Part shown: one piece after another, positions 1 to 6,282 of the stretch
How positions within the stretch are numbered: the first letter of the stretch is position 1
Layout: every line of letters starts with the position of its first letter
DNA from: Eubacteriales Family XIII. Incertae Sedis bacterium
Lineage (GTDB): Bacteria > Bacillota > Clostridia > Peptostreptococcales > Anaerovoracaceae
Length of the DNA stretch: 7,295 nucleotides
Assembly: GCA_031283865.1 (NCBI GenBank)
Contig: JAITAX010000283.1
Coordinates: 1 to 7,295 of the forward strand
Reading direction: 5' to 3'
The notes under the pieces: generated by a model
Databases searched by the model: none
Told to the model about the DNA's origin: nothing
Seen by the model: only the letters and a program-made list of their open reading frames with translations
Translations under genes and position numbers: made by a program

Positions 1-1
1 T

Positions 2-211
2 CTCGCAAAGGATGCGCAGAATTGAGAACTCGGTGGGCGTGAGGGACAGGCGCCTTTCGTTCAGAAAGCACTCGTGCGTGTCCGTGTTCATGAGAAGCCC
101 GGAGCAGACGAGGACAGCCTCGTTCCGCGAAGCCGCGCCGCTGTACTTCTTGTAGCGGGGTTTGAACAATAACAACAAATTTCTGTTGCGTCGTCTGCGT
201 CTTTGGTGCAT
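2..211 (-). pseudogene. N-terminally truncated OmpR/PhoB-family response regulator (winged-helix part; runs off the left edge)
   Basis: Read leftwards on the minus strand there is an open frame of 70 residues from an ATG at 211 to the window edge. Residues about 30-70 carry the start of a Trans_reg_C winged helix: a V-L-V-C-S-G-L-L strand, then LNERR and LSLTPTEFSILRILCE, the beta-hairpin plus first helix typical of VanR-like regulators. An intact family member has about 120 residues of receiver domain before this point. Here that DNA is the promoter and 5' end of rnhA, and no receiver motif appears in any minus frame there. The first residues (an Arg-rich stretch, then four Leu) do not resemble a receiver, and no Shine-Dalgarno precedes the ATG at 211 or the in-frame ATG at 91. 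I infer a 5'-deleted remnant. A short stand-alone winged-helix protein is the alternative. The rest of the C-terminus lies outside the window. Confidence 0.65.
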
Positions 212-214
212 AAT
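186..214 (+). promoter_or_regulatory. Predicted sigma-70 type promoter of the rnhA operon
   Basis: A -35-like TTGCGT at 186-191 (three of six consensus bases) lies 17 bp before CATAAT at 209-214 (five of six). A start point about 7 bp after the -10 falls at or next to the ATG of rnhA at 221, and no Shine-Dalgarno is visible before that ATG. This suggests a leaderless or nearly leaderless mRNA. The same bases are the 5' end of the truncated response-regulator frame on the other strand. The -35 match is weak, so the call rests mainly on the -10, the spacing and the fit to the start codon. Confidence 0.5.
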
Positions 215-220
215 AGTGGT

Positions 221-817
221 ATGAAACCTGTAAATATCCATACCGACGGCGCCTGCTCGGGCAACCAGCACAAGACCAACATCGGCGGCTGGGGCGCGGT
301 GCTCGAATACGACGGACACGAAAAGGAACTTTTCGGCGGCGAGGCGAACACCACGAACAACCGCATGGAGATGACGGCCCTGCTCGCCGCGCTGCGCTGC
401 CTGAAGAAAGAGGGCCTGCACATCCGCGTGTTCGCGGACAGCTCCTATCTGCTGAATTGCTTTCGCAACAAGTGGTACGCAAACTGGAAGCGCAACAACT
501 GGAAAACGACCAAGAACGCGCCCGTGGAAAACCGCGATTTGTGGGAGGAACTGCTGGGCTTCCTTGCGCTTCACAGCTTCTCGTTCTTCAAGGTGAAAGG
601 ACACGTGAATCCGAACGGGACGGAGGCCGCCCTGCGTTCCGCCTACAAAAAATTTCTCGAACAGAACGGCAGCGGCTTCGATTACGATGAATTTCTGCAC
701 GCCACGGTCATGAACAACCGCGCCGACGCGCTTGCGGGACGCGGGATCGCCGAGCTGCGCGCGGGGACCGAAGAGGGCGAGCAAACGCAGTGTGCCGCAG
801 AGGAAGAAAAGCGGTGA
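221..817 (+). CDS. rnhA: Ribonuclease HI
   Basis: RNase HI cuts the RNA strand of RNA-DNA hybrids (R-loops, replication primers) in the cytoplasm, using two metal ions. The 198-residue product shows the whole catalytic set: D9 in THTDG-like HTDGACSGN, E50 in NNRMEMTALLAAL, D73 in FADSSY and D169 in NNRADALAGRGI, with the mobile-loop histidine H128 in VKGHVN. The basic handle is present around residues 84-95 (KWYANWKRNNWK). About 35 residues (130-164) separate H128 from the last aspartate; E. coli RNase HI has only about ten there. This insert is known from clostridial homologues and explains the length above the usual 150-160. The last 20 residues are an acidic, low-complexity tail. The ATG at 221 is preferred over an in-frame TTG at 203 because the TTG lies upstream of the predicted -10 and adds only six unconserved residues. 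It is first in an operon with the GNAT gene. Confidence 0.95.
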   Translation: MKPVNIHTDGACSGNQHKTNIGGWGAVLEYDGHEKELFGGEANTTNNRMEMTALLAALRCLKKEGLHIRVFADSSYLLNCFRNKWYANWKRNNWKTTKNAPVENRDLWEELLGFLALHSFSFFKVKGHVNPNGTEAALRSAYKKFLEQNGSGFDYDEFLHATVMNNRADALAGRGIAELRAGTEEGEQTQCAAEEEKR

Positions 818-857
818 ACCGGGCGGGCGACGGTCGCCAAGGCGTTCGAATCTACGC

Positions 858-864
858 AAGGAGG
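858..864 (+). promoter_or_regulatory. Shine-Dalgarno AAGGAGG deciding the GNAT start
   Basis: A seven-base anti-16S match with an 8-nt spacer points to ATG 873. The open frame runs upstream to 732 inside rnhA, but those extra 47 residues are out-of-frame rnhA sequence of odd Arg/Ser-rich composition, so 873 is taken as the start. Confidence 0.9.
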
Positions 865-872
865 ACAGAAAC

Positions 873-1724
873 ATGACCGACAAAGACGCGCGGATCGTTT
901 TCATAAGGGAGCGCAATCTTCGCTATTTTGAGCCATTTTTGCGGCCGGAAGACGGCGGGACGCAAACACGCCGCGCGGGCGGCGGCGTGCTGCGGCTCGG
1001 CTGTGCGGTGGGCGAAATCGCGGTGGGCGCGGCAGAGGCGGAGCTGCGGGGACACGGCGCCTGCATCGTCTCAATCGCGGTGGCGCCCTCTTTCCGGCGG
1101 CGGGGTTTGGCTTTCTTCCTGACAGACGCGCTGATCAAGCTGCTCAGGGACACCGGCAGCCTGCGCGTCTGCGCATCGCTTCCGGGTTGGGCGGACAACG
1201 CGGAGATCCTGCGGCGTCTCCTGCGCAAGGTCGGCTTCGAGCGGGAAAGCGCGGACAATGTCTATATCTATTCCCTTGCGGAGATCGCGAAGCGCCCGCT
1301 GATTTCGGAAATGGCGGAAAGGGCGGAGGATCCGCACGTCCGCCCGCTTTCCGAGGCATCCGACTACCGGCTTCGCCTGCTCAACCTGCGCATCGCGGAA
1401 CACGGCGGCGCAGACGGACTCGCGGGCGGCAGCGATCTGGATCGCGAAGCCTGCGTGTTCTACCGCGACGCCGACGACCTGCGGGCCTGCATTCTCTTCG
1501 CGCGCGGCGAGGAGGGCCTTGAGGTGCGCTGGCTGCACGGGGATCCGCCCTCCGCGCTGTACGCCGTCGTCGCGAGCGGCGTGAAACGGGTGTTGGCGCG
1601 CCGGGACGGCGATCTGCCCGTGCGCTTGGCGGCTGTCCACCCGAGCGTTGACGGCATCGCCCTGAAACTGCTGGGCGAGCCGAAAGAAACGACCGTCATC
1701 GATACCTACCGTATCGATTTATAA
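873..1724 (+). CDS. GNAT-family N-acetyltransferase, apparently a tandem GNAT with a degenerate second half
   Basis: GNAT enzymes transfer an acyl group from acyl-CoA to an amine; the substrate here is unknown. In the 283-residue protein the N-terminal half has a clear acetyl-CoA site: SIAVAPSFRRRGLAFFLTDAL at about 67-87, containing the R-R-x-G-x-A pyrophosphate loop. A helix and a GF turn follow (EILRRLLRKVGFE), then a closing strand (NVYIYSL). Residues about 190-283 echo this order without the pyrophosphate loop: a strand pair (LRACILF, LEVRWL), a helix (ALYAVVASGVKRVL), a strand (VRLAAV), a helix ending IALKLLGE, and a closing strand (VIDTYRI). I read it as a second, non-catalytic GNAT fold, as in two-domain members of the superfamily. 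The gene starts 55 bp after rnhA, has a strong ribosome site and is very GC-rich by eye. No membrane segment or signal peptide is visible. The fold is fairly sure, the substrate unknown. Confidence 0.8.
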   Translation: MTDKDARIVFIRERNLRYFEPFLRPEDGGTQTRRAGGGVLRLGCAVGEIAVGAAEAELRGHGACIVSIAVAPSFRRRGLAFFLTDALIKLLRDTGSLRVCASLPGWADNAEILRRLLRKVGFERESADNVYIYSLAEIAKRPLISEMAERAEDPHVRPLSEASDYRLRLLNLRIAEHGGADGLAGGSDLDREACVFYRDADDLRACILFARGEEGLEVRWLHGDPPSALYAVVASGVKRVLARRDGDLPVRLAAVHPSVDGIALKLLGEPKETTVIDTYRIDL

Positions 1725-1726
1725 GA

Positions 1727-1735
1727 CCCCCCCCC
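1727..1735. repeat. Homopolymeric C9 tract in the gene spacer
   Basis: Nine consecutive cytosines begin two bases after the stop codon of the GNAT gene and end 20 bp before the next Shine-Dalgarno. It lies outside both coding frames, so length changes would alter only the spacer. It may simply be a mutational or sequencing hotspot. Confidence 0.9.
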
Positions 1736-1755
1736 ACGGCATGTCCTTACAAAAA

Positions 1756-1761
1756 AAGGAG
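1756..1761 (+). promoter_or_regulatory. Shine-Dalgarno AAGGAG deciding the start of the coiled-coil gene
   Basis: AAGGAG within an A-rich run sits 9 nt before ATG 1771. The longer in-frame start at 1741 has no ribosome site and would place this motif inside the coding region, so 1771 is preferred. Confidence 0.85.
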
Positions 1762-1770
1762 ATTGTATCC

Positions 1771-4104
1771 ATGTGTGAGCAAATGCAAAAGGAACGATCC
1801 GTCCAAGAACAGCGCCTTTCAAACGCCCCGGAGGAGGAACTGCAAATCTCCGCCGAGCCGCAAACGCTCTCGCGCTCCGAAAGCGAGGAACATCAAAACG
1901 CGCAAATACAGCGGATAGCGATTGCCGTCACCGGCGCGGATCCGACGGCAAGCGCCGAGCCTTCGCCGGAACTCCTGCGCCTCAGAAACAAAAGCTCCCT
2001 CAGCAAAAAGGAGAAAAAACGTCTGAAAGAAATGGAGAACGAGCTGCGGACCGCAGAGCAGGAAAGGATGCGGCAGCAGCAGGAAGAGCAGGAGGAGCAG
2101 CAGCGGCAGCAAGAGGAGCAACGGCAACGGGAGCGGCAGCAGCAGGAGGAACAGCGGCAACAGCAGGAGGAGCAGCGGCGGCAGCGGCGGGAAGAGGCGG
2201 AGAGAGCCGAGGAAGAAGAGAATCGGCAGATGCGGGATCGCATGTTCGAAGCCATGAGCGAAGAGGAAGCGGACAGCCCCCTTTCCCTGCAATCTTTCGT
2301 CGCCATGCAGACGACGCAGGACAAGGCGCAGATCAAGCGCACGCTGCTGGCTATGGCGGAAAAATTGGCGGAAATCGACACGGAATGGCAAACCGCAGGC
2401 TATAGCGACGCCATAGCGATAAAACAGTCCGGCTACCGTCACATGATCGCCAACTATGTTGCAGACCGAACCGCCCGCGAAGCCATTCTAATCAAATTGA
2501 ACGGATATATGGCGCAGCGCGAAAACCTACAGGTATACGCCACGCGGCTGCGGACAATCGAAAGGGGTTTGAAAAACCTGTTTTGGAATGAGTTCACCGT
2601 TCTTCACGACAACGATTCGTCTTGGCTTGACGCCATCACGGCGGAGATGCTGGACGAATACGATCAGGCTGCGGAAGACATGGACAACGCCTTTGACCGG
2701 GAGATGGCTAAAGCCCTCGGCGTGTCGGAAGAGGCGGAGAGAGAACTCCGCAACGGCATCAAAGCGAAAGAAGTCCGGGAATCAAACGGCTTGTTCGAGG
2801 CGCTGGGCCAAGAAGCCGCGACGGAACAACTGGCCGAGGCGAGAGCGCAGCGCTTCACGGCTCTGAAAGACACGCTGCAAGCGAACGGAAGCAAAACCGC
2901 ACCGGAAAATGCGGCGCAGCAGGCCTTTGGCGGCGCTTTCAAGAAATTGGCCGCAGATCATGAAACAGCCGCGCGGATCGTGGTGAGCGCGAACGGCTAC
3001 CTGTACGCGGATCAGTCAAAAGACGGCACATACATCCTGAAACCCACGCTTCCGGAGACGGCGACGGTGCACGATATCACGGAATCGGGGCCGCCGGTTG
3101 TAATCAATCTGCGAGAGAATTACAACCGCCTTACGAAGATGATCGCGGCGGAACTGCTGCGCTTTAACGAAAACCCGGATTTCGCGGACAATCTCCGCAC
3201 GCTCAGATTTGGCCTGGCCGATGCGAAGATCGAGGAGTTTGAATCGGATTTCAGAGAACTGTTCAAGGATTCGCTCGCGGACGCGCGCGTCGCCGGAGAG
3301 AGTCCGGTCGAAAAAGCGAGGATTCGAGACATGCTCGTCATACTCCGCGACATCCTGCCAAGCGAAACGTTCAACACAATCAGCAGTTTTGCCGCGATGG
3401 CGAAGCAGGAGGCCGAAAACACGGCGGACGCCGAGAAAAAAGAGGCGCGAAAAAGGGATTGTGCAAACTATCTCATGGAGCAGCAAAACGAATTGAAAGC
3501 GCCGGAGGAAACAGCCGCCGATTACAGGGCGCGCATCGAAGCCACGCTGGAGCAGATAGATGCGCTCTCCGGGAAATGGCAGGGCGCTCTCGCCCAAATG
3601 CAGACGCTTGCAAGTCTCGACATCAACGGTCGCGACGTATTTTTGCCGGGTACCTGTTCGTCAAACCGCGACACGCTGGGCAGGCTGCGCGGGGACTTCG
3701 ACGCTTCGATGCTTCGGAACGACGCGCATTTTCAGGATGACCTGTATTTTGAGCAGAGAAAGGACTTTGTCATTGAGAGACTTGCCAATCTGTCCGGTCG
3801 AAAAAAGGAGGTATTTGAGGCCATGAGCGTCGAAGAGCTGCGAGAAGCCTGTGTGCCTTATACGGATTACGAGTATCACGTGGGCGCGCATATCGGCGAA
3901 CTGCGGGAGGAGGGCGCATTTCTCACGCTGGAGGCTTTTGCGGCGGGTGCCGCGGATATCGTGTCGATGCCTTTCACGCAGAACGTGGCTATAGGCGTTT
4001 ACAGAGAATACCAATTCGCGAATTATTACAGGCATGACGACAGCCTGTTCATACGCCCGCAGGATCTGCTGCTCGCTGCGCTGCGCAAGGCCAAAAAGCT
4101 GTGA
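1771..4104 (+). CDS. Large coiled-coil protein of unknown function (777 aa)
   Basis: I do not recognise this protein. From ATG 1771 it has a polar, probably disordered N-terminus (about residues 1-75). Next comes a highly charged coiled coil (about 78-158) whose core at 98-150 is almost only Gln, Glu and Arg with repeated QQEEQ units. The remaining 600 or so residues are mostly predicted helical, with one likely beta-containing insert at about 405-445 (ARIVVSANGYLY, TYILKPTL, PPVVINL). Short FEAM/FEAL-like segments recur at about 159, 342 and 682; the first and last share FEAMS followed by acidic residues, which may mark diverged repeats. No signal peptide, membrane segment, nucleotide-binding loop or nuclease motif is visible, so it is probably cytoplasmic. 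It starts 46 bp after the GNAT gene, and a terminator follows its stop by 44 bp, so it is the last gene of the rnhA operon. A scaffold role is possible but is only a guess from the coiled coil. Confidence 0.88.
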   Translation: MCEQMQKERSVQEQRLSNAPEEELQISAEPQTLSRSESEEHQNAQIQRIAIAVTGADPTASAEPSPELLRLRNKSSLSKKEKKRLKEMENELRTAEQERMRQQQEEQEEQQRQQEEQRQRERQQQEEQRQQQEEQRRQRREEAERAEEEENRQMRDRMFEAMSEEEADSPLSLQSFVAMQTTQDKAQIKRTLLAMAEKLAEIDTEWQTAGYSDAIAIKQSGYRHMIANYVADRTAREAILIKLNGYMAQRENLQVYATRLRTIERGLKNLFWNEFTVLHDNDSSWLDAITAEMLDEYDQAAEDMDNAFDREMAKALGVSEEAERELRNGIKAKEVRESNGLFEALGQEAATEQLAEARAQRFTALKDTLQANGSKTAPENAAQQAFGGAFKKLAADHETAARIVVSANGYLYADQSKDGTYILKPTLPETATVHDITESGPPVVINLRENYNRLTKMIAAELLRFNENPDFADNLRTLRFGLADAKIEEFESDFRELFKDSLADARVAGESPVEKARIRDMLVILRDILPSETFNTISSFAAMAKQEAENTADAEKKEARKRDCANYLMEQQNELKAPEETAADYRARIEATLEQIDALSGKWQGALAQMQTLASLDINGRDVFLPGTCSSNRDTLGRLRGDFDASMLRNDAHFQDDLYFEQRKDFVIERLANLSGRKKEVFEAMSVEELREACVPYTDYEYHVGAHIGELREEGAFLTLEAFAAGAADIVSMPFTQNVAIGVYREYQFANYYRHDDSLFIRPQDLLLAALRKAKKL
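2062..2220 (+). repeat. CAG/GAG/CGG-rich triplet tract encoding the Q/E/R coiled coil
   Basis: About 160 bp inside the coiled-coil gene consist almost wholly of CAG, CAA, GAG, GAA and CGG codons. QQEEQ appears four times with spacings of 10, 11 and 7 residues. The synonymous-codon mixture (CAG with CAA, GAG with GAA) argues for selection on the peptide rather than very recent triplet expansion. Near-identical CAGCAGGAGGA segments remain, however, so slippage or recombination within the tract is possible. Confidence 0.85.
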
Positions 4105-4148
4105 CGCAACTTTGTGCGCTTTAAAGCACCGGTAAGAGCCGAATGAGG

Positions 4149-4181
4149 GAGGGACGCGATGTGTCCCTCTTTTCGTTTTTT
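4149..4181 (+). terminator. Intrinsic terminator of the rnhA-GNAT-coiled-coil operon
   Basis: GAGGGAC at 4149-4155 pairs perfectly with GTCCCTC at 4163-4169 around a 7-nt loop. A T-rich run follows: TTTT at 4170-4173, then CG, then six T to 4181. It lies 44 bp after the stop codon of the coiled-coil gene. Confidence 0.88.
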
Positions 4182-4314
4182 GCAAGGTTTTTCGCGTTTT
4201 TGCAATGCCGCTCCGTGGAATACCAAGCCCTCGGCCCCCCCGGCCCCGAAATAAGCAAATTCTGCAAGGGGTCTGAACTGTAACCGGAATGCCGCCGGAA
4301 TTTCAAATCTCCGC
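4182..4314. other. Non-coding spacer between the terminator and the ABC promoter
   Basis: This stretch is part of a 379-bp gap without a gene (4105-4483). It holds no credible open frame or RNA gene. I see only a weak TTGCA/TGCAA inverted pair just after the terminator and a C7 run within a GC-rich block near 4234-4240. The remainder of the gap is accounted for by the terminator, promoter, palindrome and tandem repeat listed separately. Confidence 0.6.
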
Positions 4315-4343
4315 TTGACGGCCACACTACTTTGTGTTACGAT
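4315..4343 (+). promoter_or_regulatory. Promoter of the ABC exporter operon (extended -10)
   Basis: TTGACG at 4315-4320 (five of six bases) is followed after exactly 17 bp by TACGAT at 4338-4343 (four of six). TGT directly before the hexamer makes it an extended -10 element. The predicted start is about 4350, giving a leader of roughly 130 nt before the ABC gene. Confidence 0.8.
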
Positions 4344-4349
4344 ATACCG

Positions 4350-4363
4350 GTAATAAGTATTAC
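4350..4363. promoter_or_regulatory. Perfect palindrome at the predicted start point, candidate operator
   Basis: GTAATA at 4350-4355 and TATTAC at 4358-4363 are perfect inverted arms separated by AG. A second, weaker pair (ACTG at 4362-4365, CAGT at 4371-4374) overlaps its right side. Lying on the predicted +1 just after the -10, it is placed where a dimeric repressor (for example TetR, MarR, GntR or PadR type) would block transcription. No such regulator is encoded in the window. Confidence 0.55.
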
Positions 4364-4390
4364 TGCATATCAGTTATGCGAAGCAGCGGC

Positions 4391-4445
4391 GCGGCGGCGA
4401 AGAACCGGCGCGAAAGCTGCGGCGGCGAAGAACCGGCGCGAAAGC
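4391..4445. repeat. Tandem 28-bp direct repeat, two copies, in the ABC leader
   Basis: The 27 bp at 4391-4417 are repeated without mismatch at 4419-4445, a period of 28 bp. Each copy contains GGCGAAGAACCGGCGCG. It lies in the untranslated leader between the candidate operator and the Shine-Dalgarno. The period is not a multiple of three and the ABC reading frame starts later, so it is not a coding repeat. Confidence 0.9.
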
Positions 4446-4483
4446 GGCATCGCGCAGGGCTTTGTCAAAATGGAGGGCGGACG

Positions 4484-5251
4484 ATGAACGAAGTTGCGAT
4501 CAAGACGCAGGGTCTCGTAAAATCTTTCAAGCACACCGAGGTCCTGCGAGGGCTTGACCTTGAGGTCGGGCGCGGCGAGATATTTGCGCTGCTCGGTTCG
4601 AACGGCGCGGGCAAGACGACGACGGTTCGAATCCTCGCCACGCTGCTGAAGCCAGACGGCGGCGCGGCGGAGGTCAACGGCTTCGACGTCGTTTCGGAAG
4701 CGGAAAAGGTGCGCCGGTCCATCAGCCTCACGGGGCAGTTTGCCGCCGTGGACGACATCCTCACGGGGCGGGAGAACCTCATTATGATCGCCAAGCTCAG
4801 GGGAATCGCGCGTCCGCGCGAAGCCGCAGACGGCCTGCTGAAGCGCTTCGGGCTTGAGGACGCGGCGGCGCGCCGGGTGGGGAGTTATTCGGGCGGCATG
4901 AAGCGCAGGCTCGACATCGCGATGAGCCTCGTCGGAACGCCCGCGGTCATCTTTCTCGACGAGCCGACGACGGGGCTCGATCCGGAAGCGCGGCTTGAGG
5001 TGCAGAAATCCGTCAGGGAGCTTTCCGCGGGCGGCGTGACAATACTGCTGACGACGCAGTATCTGAACGAGGCGGAGCAGTTGGCCGACCGCGTTGCCAT
5101 CCTGCACGAGGGCGCGATCATCGCAAGCGGAACCCCGGATGAGCTAAAGAAGCTGTTCCCGCCCGCAAGGATCGAATACGTTGAAAAGCAACCTACACTG
5201 GAAGAGATCTTTCTCGCCGTCATCGGCAAGAGCAGGGAGGAAGCGCGATGA
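4484..5251 (+). CDS. ABC transporter ATP-binding protein, DrrA-type (drug or antibiotic exporter family)
   Basis: This is the cytoplasmic ATPase of an ABC-2 exporter, hydrolysing ATP to drive export through its partner permease. In 255 residues it shows Walker A GSNGAGKTT at 38-46, the Q-loop glutamine Q85 in SLTGQF, signature YSGGM at 135-139, Walker B VIFLDEP at 155-161 with catalytic E160, and D-loop TGLDP at 163-167. The switch histidine is replaced by Q192 in LLTTQYLNEAEQLADR; this replacement is characteristic of the DrrA/daunorubicin-resistance group. The C-terminus keeps the PTLEEIFL motif of that group but is shorter than the roughly 330 residues of classical DrrA. The start at 4484 has GGAGG seven bases upstream. 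The frame is open back to 4334, but the extra residues come from the leader repeat. It overlaps the permease gene by ATGA. Substrate unknown. Confidence 0.94.
   Translation: MNEVAIKTQGLVKSFKHTEVLRGLDLEVGRGEIFALLGSNGAGKTTTVRILATLLKPDGGAAEVNGFDVVSEAEKVRRSISLTGQFAAVDDILTGRENLIMIAKLRGIARPREAADGLLKRFGLEDAAARRVGSYSGGMKRRLDIAMSLVGTPAVIFLDEPTTGLDPEARLEVQKSVRELSAGGVTILLTTQYLNEAEQLADRVAILHEGAIIASGTPDELKKLFPPARIEYVEKQPTLEEIFLAVIGKSREEAR
5235..5240 (+). promoter_or_regulatory. Shine-Dalgarno GGGAGG for the permease, inside the end of the ATPase gene
   Basis: GGGAGG lies seven bases before ATG 5248. The start overlaps the ATPase stop as ATGA (5248-5251), so the two proteins are probably translationally coupled. 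Confidence 0.8.
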
Positions 5252-6012
5252 AAACCAACAAGCATTTTTTCACCGACGTCGGCGTGATGTTCGGGCGTTC
5301 CATGCGCCGGATCGCGCGCAGCCCGGACACGATCATCACGGTCACGATCATGCCGATTGCGTTTATGCTGCTGTTCGTCTACGTGTTTGGCGGCGCGATT
5401 CGGACGGGCGCGGACGGCTATGTGAACTACCTGCTGCCCGGCATCCTGTTGATCGCTGTCGCGAGCGGCGTGTCCTACACGGCTTTCCGCCTGTTCGGCG
5501 ACGTGCAAAACGGGATCTTTGAGCGATTCCACTCCATGCCCGTCAGTCGTTCGGCGATCCTGTGGGGGCATGTCCTGACTTCGCTTGTTTCCAACGCCAT
5601 CTCCGTCGCCGCGATCCTGCTCGTCGCGCTTCCGATGGGCTTTCGCCCGCGGGCCGGCGTCCTCGCATGGCTTGCCGTCCTCGGCATTCTCGCGCTGTTT
5701 ACGCTGGCGCTGACTTGGGTCGCCGTGATCGCCGGGCTGTCCGCAAGGACGGTCGACGGCGCAAGCGCGTTTTCCTATCCCCTGATCTTCCTCCCTTTCG
5801 TAAGCTCGGCTTTCGTCCCGACCGAAACCATGCCGGCCGCCGTTCGCGCTTTCGCGGAGAAGCAGCCCGTCACCTCAATCGTCGAAGCCGTGCGCGCGTT
5901 GCTGAACGCCGAGCCTGCGGGCGGCGATATTTGGATCGCCCTCGCGTGGTGCCTCGGAATCCTGCTTGCGGCCCGCCTCATTGCCCTGCGGGCGTACAGG
6001 CGGCGATTCTGA
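5248..6012 (+). CDS. ABC-2 type transporter permease, DrrB-type
   Basis: This is the membrane half of the exporter, forming the translocation path with the DrrA-like ATPase. The 254-residue protein has the six-helix ABC-2 pattern, with segments at about 28-49, 59-80, 105-127, 139-163, 172-190 and 227-247. The short cytosolic N-terminus contains an R-x-x-R-R-I-A-R-S-P-D coupling-type segment. Family-typical motifs are FERFHSMPVSR (91-101) in the loop after helix 2, and FVSSAFVPTETMP (184-196) followed by AFAEKQPVTSIVEAVRAL, which closely match DrrB and related daunorubicin-resistance permeases. The tail RAYRRRF is positively charged, as expected inside the cell. Length is normal for the family. 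It is the last gene of the two-gene operon and faces the tRNA array tail to tail. Substrate cannot be read from the sequence. Confidence 0.94.
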   Translation: MKTNKHFFTDVGVMFGRSMRRIARSPDTIITVTIMPIAFMLLFVYVFGGAIRTGADGYVNYLLPGILLIAVASGVSYTAFRLFGDVQNGIFERFHSMPVSRSAILWGHVLTSLVSNAISVAAILLVALPMGFRPRAGVLAWLAVLGILALFTLALTWVAVIAGLSARTVDGASAFSYPLIFLPFVSSAFVPTETMPAAVRAFAEKQPVTSIVEAVRALLNAEPAGGDIWIALAWCLGILLAARLIALRAYRRRF

Positions 6013-6057
6013 ACGAATATAGGCCGGCCCAAAGAACGGCTGCGATTTTGTGCCGTA

Positions 6058-6086
6058 CAAGCAAGAGCCGTCCAAACCGAACGGCT
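6058..6086 (-). terminator. Possible terminator of the tRNA operon
   Basis: Read on the minus strand, AGCCGTTC (6086-6079) pairs with GGACGGCT (6073-6066) as an 8-bp stem with one G-U pair and a 5-nt loop. A moderately T-rich CTTGCTTGT follows. It lies about 28 bp after the tRNA-Arg gene. The U-tract is interrupted, so this is a weak candidate. I see no good terminator for the plus-strand ABC operon in the same 102-bp gap. Confidence 0.4.
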
Positions 6087-6114
6087 GTCGCTGCATGAAA
6101 ATTCGTCTCGAAAA

Positions 6115-6192
6115 TGGCACGCCAGGAGGGGCTCGAACCCCCGACCCTGTGCTTAGAAGGCACATGCTCTGATCCTGCTGAGCTACTGGCGC
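6115..6192 (-). tRNA. tRNA-Arg (anticodon TCT)
   Basis: The cloverleaf is complete: acceptor GCGCCAG with CTGGCGT (first pair G-U), D stem GCTC/GAGC, anticodon loop CTTCTAA with TCT at 6157-6155, T loop TTCGAGC, discriminator G, encoded CCA at 6117-6115. It reads AGA and AGG codons. It is the last gene of the array. Confidence 0.95.
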
Positions 6193-6282
6193 ATATTGAG
6201 AGTTGAGCGAGTTCGGCACGCGGCCGACAGATGAACAGCCGCCGGGGTCCTGCCCCATCCGACTGAACAAAGAATCCTTGCT

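Noticed and set aside
1819..2442. Minus-strand 207-residue frame with a long Leu/Pro-rich run resembling a membrane protein
   Set aside because: The Leu run is only the complement of the CAG/GAG codons of the coiled coil in the plus-strand gene; it has no start context of its own.
4391..4445. Start of a CRISPR array
   Set aside because: The two identical copies are separated by a single base, with no spacers and no further units.
4334..4483. N-terminal extension of the ABC ATPase by 50 residues
   Set aside because: The extra residues come from the palindrome and tandem-repeat leader, resemble no ABC N-terminus, and ATG 4484 has a good Shine-Dalgarno.
4370..5107. Minus-strand 245-residue frame opposite the ABC ATPase
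   Set aside because: It is an antisense shadow made possible by high GC. The plus frame has every ABC motif in order.
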